In this document: piece by piece, positions 40,422-47,917 of the stretch
How positions within the stretch are numbered: the first letter of the stretch is position 1
Layout: each line of letters begins with the position of its first letter
Source of the DNA: Flavobacterium sp. PMTSA4
Lineage (GTDB): Bacteria > Bacteroidota > Bacteroidia > Flavobacteriales > Flavobacteriaceae
Reading direction: 5' to 3'
NCBI RefSeq assembly: GCF_032098525.1
Contig: NZ_CP134890.1
Coordinates: 372,001-436,000 of the forward strand
Length of the DNA: 64,000 nt
Position numbers and translations under genes: made by a program
The notes under the pieces: model-generated
Database searches by the model: none
What the model was told of the DNA's origin: nothing
The model's input: the letters and a program-made list of their open reading frames with translations, nothing else

Positions 40422-40428
40422 AGACTTC

Positions 40429-40561
40429 ACACAACAGCGGTTTCGCGCTATTGCTGGTTTTTCTTGAATTGAACTTCTTTCTTCACGAAAATATTTTATC
40501 TTAGCAGAAAGTACGCAGTTCGCTGGCATCGCAACAGACGCGAAGCCGCGGAACGTTAGCG
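40429..40561 (+). repeat. attC-like site of the restriction-modification cassette
   Basis: From ACACAAC to GTTAGCG. Arms GCGGTTTCGCG and CGCGAAGCCGC. Cassette start GTTGTGTGAAATCTTT and end AAAGACTTCACACAAC are complementary in 15 of 16 bases. Confidence 0.9.
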
Positions 40562-40603
40562 GTAATATTTCTAGACAAGAGAGGATTTAACAACTTAATA
40601 TAA

Positions 40604-42016
40604 TTGAATATGGGAACAAATCGATACAATCTATTCTTAGCTCAAATTTTTCTATTGGTAAGTTTCTGTAGTTTAGCTCAATCTACTGTAGACAAACTAA
40701 ACCGTAGTGTTGATTCGTTGGTATTTCTTGAAATGAAGAAACAAAATATCCCTGGTGTTTCCGTTGTAATTGTGAGAGATGGAAAAATTGATTACGTAAA
40801 AGGGTATGGCTTCTCCAATCTAGAGCATAAAGTCCCGGTAAAACCAGAAACCATTTTTCAAACGGCGTCAGTTGGCAAACAGTTTACTGCATTTGCTGTA
40901 ATGCTGTTGGTACAGGATGGTAAAATAAGTCTAGATGATAAGCTTACTAAATTTTTCCCTGATGCACCTACCGGTTGGGATTCCATTACCATTAAAAATA
41001 TGCTCAATCATACCAGTGGATTTGGCGACTACATTGATGATTTTAATTACCAGGCTAACTATACGGAAGACAGTTTGTATCATGAATTTAAAAAAAGACC
41101 ATTGCTATTTAAAGCTGGTGAAAAACAGAAATACAGCAATATGGCTTATGCAACACTTGGTATCATTATGAGTAAAGTGACCGGTAAATTTTATGGTGAC
41201 TTTTTAAAAGAAAGGGTTTTAATACCAATGGGAATGACTACGGCAAGGATTAATTCTGAGGAAGATATTGTTCCAAACCGTGCAGCAGGATACAGAATAC
41301 TTAATGATGAAATAAAAAACCAGGAATGGGTATCACCTACTACCAACACTACGGCAGATGGCCCACTGATTTTAAGCGTACTCGACATGGCTAAATGGGA
41401 AGCCGGATTAAATGCCGGTAAATTGTTGAAAAAAGAATATTACGATTTAATGTGGACTCCTACGAAACTAAATGACGGGACATTTGAAAAATATGGTTTT
41501 GGATGGGCAATAGATTCTTTAAACGGTAAGCGTATACTGGAACATAATGGAAGTTGGCAGGGATTTGAATCAACAATCAAACGATATCCTGAAAAAAAAT
41601 TAGCGGTTATTGTTTTTGCGAATCTTAAAAGGGCTCGAACCTATAAAATGAGCACTCGTATCTTACAATTGTTTCAACCGGAACTTTCTCCCATAAAACT
41701 AAAACCTATTAACGACAATGACCCCAAGACAACCAAATTGTTAGGAAATTTTGTAGAAAAACTAATCAAAAATACCGTTACAGAAGATATGTTAACCACT
41801 GAATTTGGAAAAGAATTCTTACCAGTTGTAGAAAAGAATTCTAAATTCCTTAACCGACAGGGGACATTTGAAAAAATGGAATTGCTTGACAGGAAGAACG
41901 TCGATAATGAACACAGCATGCATCATTACCGCCTTGTTTTTAGTGAAGAATCGATAGAACTAATTTTTTGGCTTACAAAAGACAATAAAATTGAGAGTAT
42001 AGCAGCCAAGTTATAA
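40604..42016 (+). CDS. Cassette-borne secreted serine hydrolase (beta-lactamase fold)
   Basis: 470 residues with a signal peptide (LFLAQIFLLVSFCSLAQS). Class C-type motifs: S-x-x-K in TASVGKQFTAFAVML, Y-x-N in KYSNMAYATLG and H-x-G in LEHNGSWQGF. An extra C-terminal domain of about 120 residues follows the hydrolase fold. Substrate unknown; related proteins are esterases or peptidases rather than true beta-lactamases. It is not a close copy of the lipoprotein hydrolase at 25054. The ATG is 48 bp after the cassette border. Confidence 0.88.
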   Translation: MNMGTNRYNLFLAQIFLLVSFCSLAQSTVDKLNRSVDSLVFLEMKKQNIPGVSVVIVRDGKIDYVKGYGFSNLEHKVPVKPETIFQTASVGKQFTAFAVMLLVQDGKISLDDKLTKFFPDAPTGWDSITIKNMLNHTSGFGDYIDDFNYQANYTEDSLYHEFKKRPLLFKAGEKQKYSNMAYATLGIIMSKVTGKFYGDFLKERVLIPMGMTTARINSEEDIVPNRAAGYRILNDEIKNQEWVSPTTNTTADGPLILSVLDMAKWEAGLNAGKLLKKEYYDLMWTPTKLNDGTFEKYGFGWAIDSLNGKRILEHNGSWQGFESTIKRYPEKKLAVIVFANLKRARTYKMSTRILQLFQPELSPIKLKPINDNDPKTTKLLGNFVEKLIKNTVTEDMLTTEFGKEFLPVVEKNSKFLNRQGTFEKMELLDRKNVDNEHSMHHYRLVFSEESIELIFWLTKDNKIESIAAKL

Positions 42017-42046
42017 GTAATATTTGAAATTTAGAATTAATACTAC

Positions 42047-42180
42047 CGCTAACAGCGGTTTCATGAAATTGGGGTTTTAAGGCTAAATTTAAACGCAATT
42101 TTATATATTTGACTTCAGTTCTAATGGAATGGTTTGGGAGCAAATTTCCCCAACTTCATGAAGCCGGCGGGACGTTGAGA
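42047..42180 (+). repeat. attC-like site of the serine hydrolase cassette
   Basis: From CGCTAAC to GTTGAGA. Arms GGTTTCATGAAATTGGGG and CCCCAACTTCATGAAGCC pair with one mismatch and are unlike those of the other sites. Confidence 0.87.
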
Positions 42181-42406
42181 CGCAATCCGTTTTTGAAAAG
42201 TAGCTACGCTTGCCAAAGGCAAACTCTCGCTCCTTTTCCGTATTGCGTCTCAACGCGATGGTCGCTTAACCAAATTTTAACGTCTGCGGACTACGTCTAA
42301 CTGGACGTTTGACAAAATTTGGCTCCTCTAAAAAAGATTACCGATATTTAAAATAAATTTTAAATCTCTCACTTTTTTTTCGGAACTTCGTCAAGCGACC
42401 ATCGCG
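42175..42406 (+). repeat. Gene-less cassette, copy 2
   Basis: Identical by eye to the unit at 35061, 232 bp, joined to unrelated DNA at both sides at G^TT. attC-like part from 42248. Confidence 0.9.
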
Positions 42407-42436
42407 TTACTGGCAACCTTCAACAACTATCGCTAA

Positions 42437-42799
42437 ATGTTAGAAAAAATGAATGTAGAACAACCAATTCCGAAAATAACTGACACAATTTTAGAGCGAA
42501 TTATTGAAAGAGATTTTAGAGAAAACTCAACAGAAGTAAAAATTAAGCTCAAACAAATAAAAAGTGATACCGAAAGTGGAAAGAAAAGAATTTCAGCAGC
42601 GATTCTGAAGTTGGCAAATGGAAACCTAAAAGACGTTGAAAAATATATTGAGGTTAGCAATGTTGACTTTAGAGATGTGATTTCCCAAGCTGAATATCCA
42701 AGATGTTCAAAATTAGGATTTGAAGTGATGGAAAAGCCAGGAATTGAAAAAGTCTATGCAGAAGATTGGAAAGAATATACAGAATGGTTAAATAAGTAA
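42437..42799 (+). CDS. Cassette small protein, related to the 43199 protein
   Basis: 120 residues, charged, no signal or membrane segment. The central block ILKLANGNLKDVEKYIEVSN, VDFRDVISQAEYPRCSKLGF matches IVFLANGNLTDLSKYIETAT, FDTRDVMLWAEYEKLSG of the 43199 protein, so the two are homologous. The fold is probably helical. Function unknown; cytoplasmic. ATG is 31 bp after the cassette border. Confidence 0.78.
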   Translation: MLEKMNVEQPIPKITDTILERIIERDFRENSTEVKIKLKQIKSDTESGKKRISAAILKLANGNLKDVEKYIEVSNVDFRDVISQAEYPRCSKLGFEVMEKPGIEKVYAEDWKEYTEWLNK

Positions 42800-42820
42800 A
42801 CTTAAAAAGGTAAAGGCAGC

Positions 42821-42943
42821 CAGTAACAGCGGTTTCGCGCTATAGCTGGTTTATCTTTCTTGGAAAATACTCTGAACATCAAAATTTCTTATTACATTTA
42901 TTCTTAACTTGCCGCCACTTCGCCAAGCTGCAAAACGTTGAGA
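42821..42943 (+). repeat. attC-like site of the 42437 cassette
   Basis: From CAGTAAC to GTTGAGA. The left arm CAGCGGTTTCGCGC is conserved, but the right arm (CGCCAAGCTGCAAAAC) pairs poorly, so this site may be mutated. Confidence 0.7.
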
Positions 42944-43169
42944 CGCAATCCGTTTTTGAAAAGTAGCTACGCTTGCCAAAGGCAAACTCTCGCTCCTTTT
43001 CCGTATTGCGTCTCAACGCGATGGTCGCTTAACCAAATTTTAACGTCTGCGGACTACGTCTAACTGGACGTTTGACAAAATTTGGCTCCTCTAAAAAAGA
43101 TTACCGATATTTAAAATAAATTTTAAATCTCTCACTTTTTTTTCGGAACTTCGTCAAGCGACCATCGCG
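42938..43169 (+). repeat. Gene-less cassette, copy 3
   Basis: Identical by eye to copies 1 and 2; attC-like part from 43011. Confidence 0.9.
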
Positions 43170-43198
43170 TTAGCGGGCATTGTAAAACGACACCACGA

Positions 43199-43513
43199 AT
43201 GACATTTAAAGACGATATAAAAGCAAGAATACAAACTGACTTTGGAGAAAATGCAGACAAGGCAACAACAATGTTGTTTGACGCAATCAACAAAGTTGAC
43301 TATCTGAAAACAGACAGAGTTATTCGTTGTATCGTGTTTTTGGCAAATGGCAATTTGACAGACTTGAGCAAATACATTGAAACTGCAACTTTTGACACAA
43401 GAGATGTTATGCTTTGGGCTGAATATGAAAAATTAAGTGGTGACTTAAACTACAAAAGAAAGCGAGACTTTAATAAGACATTTGACGAATGTATAAACGA
43501 TGTGAAAGAATAA
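43199..43513 (+). CDS. Cassette small protein, related to the 42437 protein
   Basis: 104 residues, soluble, mostly helical. Shares the LANGNL-x-D-x-x-KYIE and RDV-x-x-x-AEY blocks with the protein at 42437, about 650 bp away in another cassette. It is followed after 4 bp by a phosphatase-like gene in the same cassette, so they are cotranslated. Function unknown. Confidence 0.78.
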   Translation: MTFKDDIKARIQTDFGENADKATTMLFDAINKVDYLKTDRVIRCIVFLANGNLTDLSKYIETATFDTRDVMLWAEYEKLSGDLNYKRKRDFNKTFDECINDVKE

Positions 43514-43517
43514 GAAT

Positions 43518-43868
43518 ATGCAAATTGACTCTAAACTTAAATTGCTATTTGTTTGTACAGTAAACAGAATGAGAAGTGCAACAGCTCATAAAATTTACGA
43601 AGGTGACGACCGTTTTGAAGTTAAGTCGGCAGGAACAGACAAGTCAGCAAACACAGTTCTAACTGACGAAATATTAAATTGGGCAGACAGTATTGTCGTT
43701 ATGGAAAAGCACCATAGAAATCATATAAGAAAACATTTCCCTGAAATCTATAAAAACAAGAGAATAGTTTGTTTGTACATTCCTGACGACTACGACTATA
43801 TGCAGACTGAATTAATTGGAATACTAAAAGACAAAGTCGAAGATGTATACAGCAGAAAACTCATTTAA
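43518..43868 (+). CDS. Low-molecular-weight protein-tyrosine phosphatase-like protein
   Basis: 116 residues. The N-terminal LLFVCTVNRMRSATAHKIYE contains the C-x5-R-S signature loop (CTVNRMRS). SAGTDKSANTVLTDEILNWAD and IVVMEKHHRNHIRKHF follow as in LMW-PTPs, and YIPDDYDYM supplies the D-P-like acid loop. It is shorter than typical family members (about 150), as for a compact subfamily known from small Bacteria operons. Substrate unknown; the partner 4 bp upstream is uncharacterised. One cassette thus carries two genes. Confidence 0.85.
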   Translation: MQIDSKLKLLFVCTVNRMRSATAHKIYEGDDRFEVKSAGTDKSANTVLTDEILNWADSIVVMEKHHRNHIRKHFPEIYKNKRIVCLYIPDDYDYMQTELIGILKDKVEDVYSRKLI

Positions 43869-43886
43869 AGAAGAAAAACAACGACC

Positions 43887-44018
43887 CGCTAACAGCCGTT
43901 TTGCAAAAGCGTGGGTTTCGTGCTTCTATGAAAGTGAAGTGCTAAATTCAAGCTTTGTGCATCTAATGATGTTTAGTGCTAAAAATCCCCGCCTTCGCAA
44001 AGCGGCGAAACGTTGAGA
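43887..44018 (+). repeat. attC-like site of the phosphatase cassette
   Basis: From CGCTAAC to GTTGAGA. Arms GCCGTTTTGC and GCAAAGCGGC, then AAGCG-GGG / CCCCGCCTT. Confidence 0.85.
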
Positions 44019-44244
44019 CGCAATCCGTTTTTGAAAAGTAGCTACGCTTGCCAAAGGCAAACTCTCGCTCCTTTTCCGTATTGCGTCTCAACGCGATGGT
44101 CGCTTAACCAAATTTTAACGTCTGCGGACTACGTCTAACTGGACGTTTGACAAAATTTGGCTCCTCTAAAAAAGATTACCGATATTTAAAATAAATTTTA
44201 AATCTCTCACTTTTTTTTCGGAACTTCGTCAAGCGACCATCCCG
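44013..44244 (+). repeat. Gene-less cassette, copy 4
   Basis: 232 bp, same as copies 1-3 by eye except the last bases CATCCCG instead of CATCGCG. attC-like part from 44086. Confidence 0.88.
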
Positions 44245-44282
44245 TTATGGCCTATTTTAAACACGAATCTGCTTAAATAGAA

Positions 44283-45260
44283 ATGATGAAAATCAATTTA
44301 AATCGAAGTTTAATTTTTTCATGGACAATTGTATTTACATTGTTGACTAACTTCATTTCATTTGCTCAGCCAAAAATAAAATTTGATTTACTGGAGTATA
44401 CAATGAATCCAGTAAAGAGAGGAGAAAAAGTAGAATTAAAAATTCCATTTAAAAACATTGGTAATGAACCTCTATTTATAGAAGCCTTAAAAGCGTCTGT
44501 TCCAACACTTATCAAACCTCAAAATTTAATATATCCAAACGAGACCGACTCAATAACTGTAAAAATTCCAACTCATTTTATTGGAAAATCAACACACAAT
44601 ATTATAGTTGAAACCAATTCAATAGATTCTATAACAATTTTAAAGGTAAATTTAGAAGTCATAGATAATCTTTCTAAAGAAAGATTAGTCAGTGGAATTG
44701 TTAAAGATAGTATTGGAATTATTCCAGGCGTAAACGTATTAATCGAAGGAACTAATAAGTCAGTTCAAACAGATTTTGATGGTAAATATTCCATAAAGGC
44801 AACTCCTGATGAATTTATTATATTCAGTTTTACAGGTTTCAAAGATACAAGAGTGAAGGCAAATGAACTTGAAATCAATGTAATACTAAAAGGAGGCATT
44901 CAACTCAAAGAAGTCAATGGTCCCGCTTATTTTCCGCAGAGTAAAAGCAGACCTCAAACAACAACAATATCTGTAAAAGAGCTAACAACTAGTTCTAATC
45001 CAAAGCAGCATTTTAAGAGTAATGCTAAAAAAAATGTATTTATTGTTTATGTGTCGAATTTATCATCATTGACGCAAACAGATTTTGAATTTCAGAAAAA
45101 TTATAACATAACGTATTTACCGTATAATACGGCATATTCAAATTATTTTAAGAAATATAATCTGTTTACATTTAAATCCTTGAACAAAAAATATAAAACT
45201 ATATGGCAATCAGAAATCAGAAAAGACGCTATTGGATTAGATAACTTCATAAAAAAATAA
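44283..45260 (+). CDS. Cassette secreted protein with carboxypeptidase-regulatory-like domain
   Basis: 325 residues with a signal peptide (SWTIVFTLLTNFISFAQP). Residues about 25-125 resemble a DUF1573-like Ig domain (MNPVKRGEKVELKIPFKNIG, NEPLFIEALKAS). Residues about 135-205 match the CarboxypepD_reg-like domain (VSGIVKDSIGIIPGVNVLIE, TDFDGKYSIKATPDE, FSFTGFKD), as at the start of SusC-like receptors. The last 100 residues are not recognised. It has no TonB plug or barrel. Start ATG 44283 or 44286. Confidence 0.82.
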   Translation: MMKINLNRSLIFSWTIVFTLLTNFISFAQPKIKFDLLEYTMNPVKRGEKVELKIPFKNIGNEPLFIEALKASVPTLIKPQNLIYPNETDSITVKIPTHFIGKSTHNIIVETNSIDSITILKVNLEVIDNLSKERLVSGIVKDSIGIIPGVNVLIEGTNKSVQTDFDGKYSIKATPDEFIIFSFTGFKDTRVKANELEINVILKGGIQLKEVNGPAYFPQSKSRPQTTTISVKELTTSSNPKQHFKSNAKKNVFIVYVSNLSSLTQTDFEFQKNYNITYLPYNTAYSNYFKKYNLFTFKSLNKKYKTIWQSEIRKDAIGLDNFIKK

Positions 45261-45267
45261 AAACAGC

Positions 45268-45424
45268 CACTAACAGCGGTTTCGCGCAATAGCTGGTAAG
45301 CATTGCGCCGGAATCCTAACGGATTGCTTCGCCAGTCGCATCGCTCGTGTCCTGAAACCTTGTCTTCCGCTTACTATTTTTTCTTAAATTGCCGCCACTT
45401 CTTAAAGCCGGCGGAACGTTAGCA
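45268..45424 (+). repeat. attC-like site of the 44283 cassette
   Basis: From CACTAAC to GTTAGCA. Ends conserved (AACAGCGGTTTCGCGC ... AAAGCCGGCGGAACGTT) with a longer middle. Cassette ends are complementary after one 1-nt gap. Confidence 0.78.
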
Positions 45425-45493
45425 GTAAGCTTAAAAAACGAAAACTTTAGAATTACAATAAATTAAAAAACAATCATTTTCTATCAAAAAAAT

Positions 45494-46060
45494 ATGAAAC
45501 CAAAAATCTTTTGTCTAATCGGATTGTTCTTTTTTGTCGTGAGTTATATTATGTTTTCGCAAGGTTCAAAATTAGCTTATTTTCAAAAACCTATAGATTT
45601 TGCACATTGGTTCAACTTAATTGGCGCAGTATTTCTCATTTCATTTAATAAAGTATTTCCAAAAAACAATCTTAATACTGTAGCTTCTTTTTTGACAACT
45701 TTGGGTGTGATTGCCCACATAGGCCTTTGTACTATTGATTTTATAATGTGGAGTTTTGGAGATGATGATATTGCTAAAGCACAATTAAGTGAACATATAA
45801 GCAATACTCCATCTATTTTGTTGCCGTTTATTATTATTGGTCCATCATTACTCTTTATAGGATTAGCAGTACACGCATCAAATTTTATCAAAACCAATCC
45901 TATAAGTTCATTAATGGTTATTATTGGAGCTCCAGCAGTCGGCTTTTCGTTTTTTATATTGAAAAATGGAATGTTTATGGTACTAAGTTGTTTACTTTTT
46001 GCTCTGGGATTGGTTTTACTACTTTATCGTGAGGAAAAACAAAAAATATTAACTCAATAA
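45494..46060 (+). CDS. Cassette multi-pass membrane protein
   Basis: 188 residues with about six hydrophobic helices (KIFCLIGLFFFVVSYIMF, FNLIGAVFLISF, TVASFLTTLGVIAHIGLC, SILLPFIIIGPSLLFIGLAV, ISSLMVIIGAPAVGFSFFIL, FMVLSCLLFALGLVLLLY). Charged residues are few. It looks like an inner-membrane protein of unknown role. ATG lies 75 bp after the cassette border. Confidence 0.78.
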   Translation: MKPKIFCLIGLFFFVVSYIMFSQGSKLAYFQKPIDFAHWFNLIGAVFLISFNKVFPKNNLNTVASFLTTLGVIAHIGLCTIDFIMWSFGDDDIAKAQLSEHISNTPSILLPFIIIGPSLLFIGLAVHASNFIKTNPISSLMVIIGAPAVGFSFFILKNGMFMVLSCLLFALGLVLLLYREEKQKILTQ

Positions 46061-46068
46061 AAACCTAC

Positions 46069-46134
46069 TGCTAACAGCAGTTTCACTTAATAGCTCATTT
46101 AGTCTTTTTAAGAAATTACTATAAAACGTTAGCT
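46069..46134 (+). repeat. Shortened attC-like site, array end
   Basis: 66 bp from TGCTAAC to GTTAGCT. Left arm AACAGCAGTTTCAC, right part ATAAAACGTT without the GCCGCGG block, so it is probably degraded. No further site follows. Confidence 0.65.
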
Positions 46135-46157
46135 ATAATGTATTACGCAAACTTAAT

Positions 46158-46232
46158 ATGAATAAAATCTCCTTTTTGATTACTCTATTGATACTAATAG
46201 GTTGCAATAAAAAAGAAATAATTAGCGAATAA
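46158..46232 (+). pseudogene. Truncated lipoprotein start, 24 codons
   Basis: Reads MNKISFLITLLILIGCNKKE plus IISE. A clear lipoprotein signal with lipobox cysteine ends directly in a stop, just after the last GTT junction, as if a final cassette had decayed. Confidence 0.5.
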
Positions 46233-46261
46233 ACCACCAAACCAAAAACTAAAACCACAAA

Positions 46262-46660
46262 ATGATTGACACAATAGCACGATATACAATAGTACTTTTT
46301 GGTTTGTTTTTTATTGGAGTTGGATTTTTAATGCTTTTCAAACCAAAAAAAGCAAGAGCCATACTAAGAAAAGCAGGAAGCACAAACTTCATCAACTACG
46401 CCGAAATCACAATCCGAATGATACCGGCAGTAGCACTCATTTTATCGGCTACCAATTCTAAATTCCCCGAAGCTTTTAAAATAGCAGGTTGGTTCATGCT
46501 CTGCACTTCATTGGTGCTTTATTTTGTACCACGCCAGCACCATCATAATTTTTCCAATAAAGCTGCCGACATTCTTAAACCCAGATATTTCCAATTAATT
46601 TCCCCATTTTCATTCCTCTTTGGCATAATCATCATTTATGCTGTACAACAAGTGAAATAA
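46262..46660 (+). CDS. Small membrane protein of unknown function
   Basis: 132 residues with four hydrophobic segments: TIVLFGLFFIGVGFLMLF, YAEITIRMIPAVALILSA, AGWFMLCTSLVLYFV and LISPFSFLFGIIIIYAV. Basic and His-rich loops (RQHHHNFSNK) lie between them. No attC-like site follows, so it is probably a normal chromosomal gene at the array edge. I recognise no family. Confidence 0.75.
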   Translation: MIDTIARYTIVLFGLFFIGVGFLMLFKPKKARAILRKAGSTNFINYAEITIRMIPAVALILSATNSKFPEAFKIAGWFMLCTSLVLYFVPRQHHHNFSNKAADILKPRYFQLISPFSFLFGIIIIYAVQQVK

Positions 46661-47015
46661 AAGGAGCTTGTAAAAATAAAATTATCAGAAACTCAATAAC
46701 GAGTAAGGAAATCAGGCTTTCTAAAAACAAGTAAAAAATCGAAGATTATCATACTGAATGTAAAGTGTAACACTATGATGAATTTTGTGACATACCACTA
46801 GCCACTTTGTATTTGAGTTACACTATTACAAATCAGTAAGATGTTTGATATACTTTTCAATAATTCGTTATCGTTAAAATTATGAGGAAGAGTAATACCA
46901 AAGGCTTTGTGCTTTAAACCATTACAATTAATACCACTTATAATTGATTAGATTTATTTCTCCTATAGTTGAAATATTAGGTTTGACAGGTAAATTTATT
47001 CATAATGCTACTTTT

Positions 47016-47043
47016 AAAAAATACCTAGTATTGGGTATTTTTT
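47016..47043 (+). promoter_or_regulatory. Inverted repeat upstream of the PAS-LuxR gene
   Basis: AAAAAATACC-TAGTATTG-GGTATTTTTT gives 10-bp arms around 8 nt. It lies next to the promoter and no gene ends close by, so it may be an operator of this or another regulator, not a terminator. Confidence 0.5.
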
Positions 47044-47075
47044 GTTAAAAGGAATGTGTTTTTGGTATATATTTA
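47042..47075 (+). promoter_or_regulatory. Promoter of the PAS-LuxR gene
   Basis: TTG at 47042, 23-nt spacer, TATATTTA at 47068-47075; ATG follows at 47095. Confidence 0.45.
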
Positions 47076-47094
47076 CAATTATAATTATACAATT

Positions 47095-47859
47095 ATGGAG
47101 TTGAAATTTTATGATGAAATGCAAAAAATATGGGGTATGGCAGCTCAGAATGGAGTTTTGCAAGAGGATGTTTTTGAACTTAACCTGCACAAAAAGCTTC
47201 TGGATATTTTTCACGTCGGCAATTTCTATTATTTCTTTTTTGACCTCACCAACCTACAATTTAAATATCTAAGTCCCGAAATTAAAAACGTATTAGGTTA
47301 CGAAGCAGAGGACATGAACCTTGACTTTTTTATGTCTATAATTCATCCTGATGACCAGGCTACTTTTTTAAACTATGAAAATGCTAACCTAAAGTTTTTT
47401 AGAAACTTACCCGCAGATAAGATATTGAAATACAAAATCAGTAGTGATTATAGGGTTATCAACAGTCAAGGCGAGCCAATAAGAATCTTGCAACAGATTG
47501 TTCCAGTGCAATATGATGATAATAAAAACATATTATTAACACTTGCAGTACATACTGATATTTCTCATTTAAAGAAAAACAATAAATCCATCCTTTCCTA
47601 CATCGGTCTGGAAGGTGAACCATCTTATATTGATGTAGATGTAGAAGAAGTTTTTAAGACTTCTAAAGAAATTTTCACCAAGCGAGAAAAAGAAATCGTT
47701 GGCTATCTAATCAATGGATTACAAAGTGAAGCAATTGCACAAAAGCTCTTCATAAGTAAATTAACGGTTGATACACATAGGAAAAATATATTAGCCAAAA
47801 CAAATACCAAATCAACCATTGAACTTGTCGTTAAAGTTATATCTGAAGGATTATTATAA
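47095..47859 (+). CDS. LuxR-type regulator with PAS domain
   Basis: 254 residues from ATG 47095; a start at 47056 overlaps the promoter. Residues about 40-165 form a PAS fold (FDLTNLQFKYLSPEIKNVLG, YEAEDMNLDFFMSIIHPDDQ, VPVQYDDNKNILLTLAVHTD). Residues about 190-250 are a LuxR/FixJ HTH (TKREKEIVGYLINGLQSEAI, AQKLFISKLTVDTHRKNILA). It is thus a cytoplasmic one-component regulator sensing an unknown signal. Such PAS-LuxR proteins are frequent in Bacteroidota. It may act on its own promoter through the inverted repeat at 47016 (inference). Confidence 0.88.
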   Translation: MELKFYDEMQKIWGMAAQNGVLQEDVFELNLHKKLLDIFHVGNFYYFFFDLTNLQFKYLSPEIKNVLGYEAEDMNLDFFMSIIHPDDQATFLNYENANLKFFRNLPADKILKYKISSDYRVINSQGEPIRILQQIVPVQYDDNKNILLTLAVHTDISHLKKNNKSILSYIGLEGEPSYIDVDVEEVFKTSKEIFTKREKEIVGYLINGLQSEAIAQKLFISKLTVDTHRKNILAKTNTKSTIELVVKVISEGLL

Positions 47860-47917
47860 AAATCTGAGGCAACCATCTTTATAAATTGGCATCTATCTGA
47901 TAACAAACAACAATAAC

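Larger units (their letters stand above)
34105..46128 (+). mobile_element. Integron-like cassette array with its own tyrosine recombinase
   Basis: The recombinase gene reads leftward; 14 units follow on the right in one orientation, each joined at G^TT. Unit borders (last G): 35060, 35292, 36034, 36737, 37722, 38759, 40555, 42174, 42406, 42937, 43169, 44012, 44244, 45418, 46128. For almost every unit the first bases are the reverse complement of its end before the AAC, for example GTTAGCAC/GTGCTAAC, GTTATGC/GCATAAC and GTTAGCAGATATGGC/GCCACATCTGCTAAC. This is the relation between R' and R'' of integron cassettes. All genes in the array read away from the recombinase. After 46128 no further site is seen. 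Confidence 0.88.
46661..47094. other. Non-coding stretch before the PAS-LuxR gene
   Basis: AT-rich, no open frame of interest. The end holds an inverted repeat (47016-47043) and a promoter. Otherwise nothing was recognised. Confidence 0.5.

Noticed and set aside
25054..42016. The two serine hydrolases (25054 and 40604) as recent duplicates
   Set aside because: They share only family motifs; lengths, flanking residues and C-terminal domains differ.
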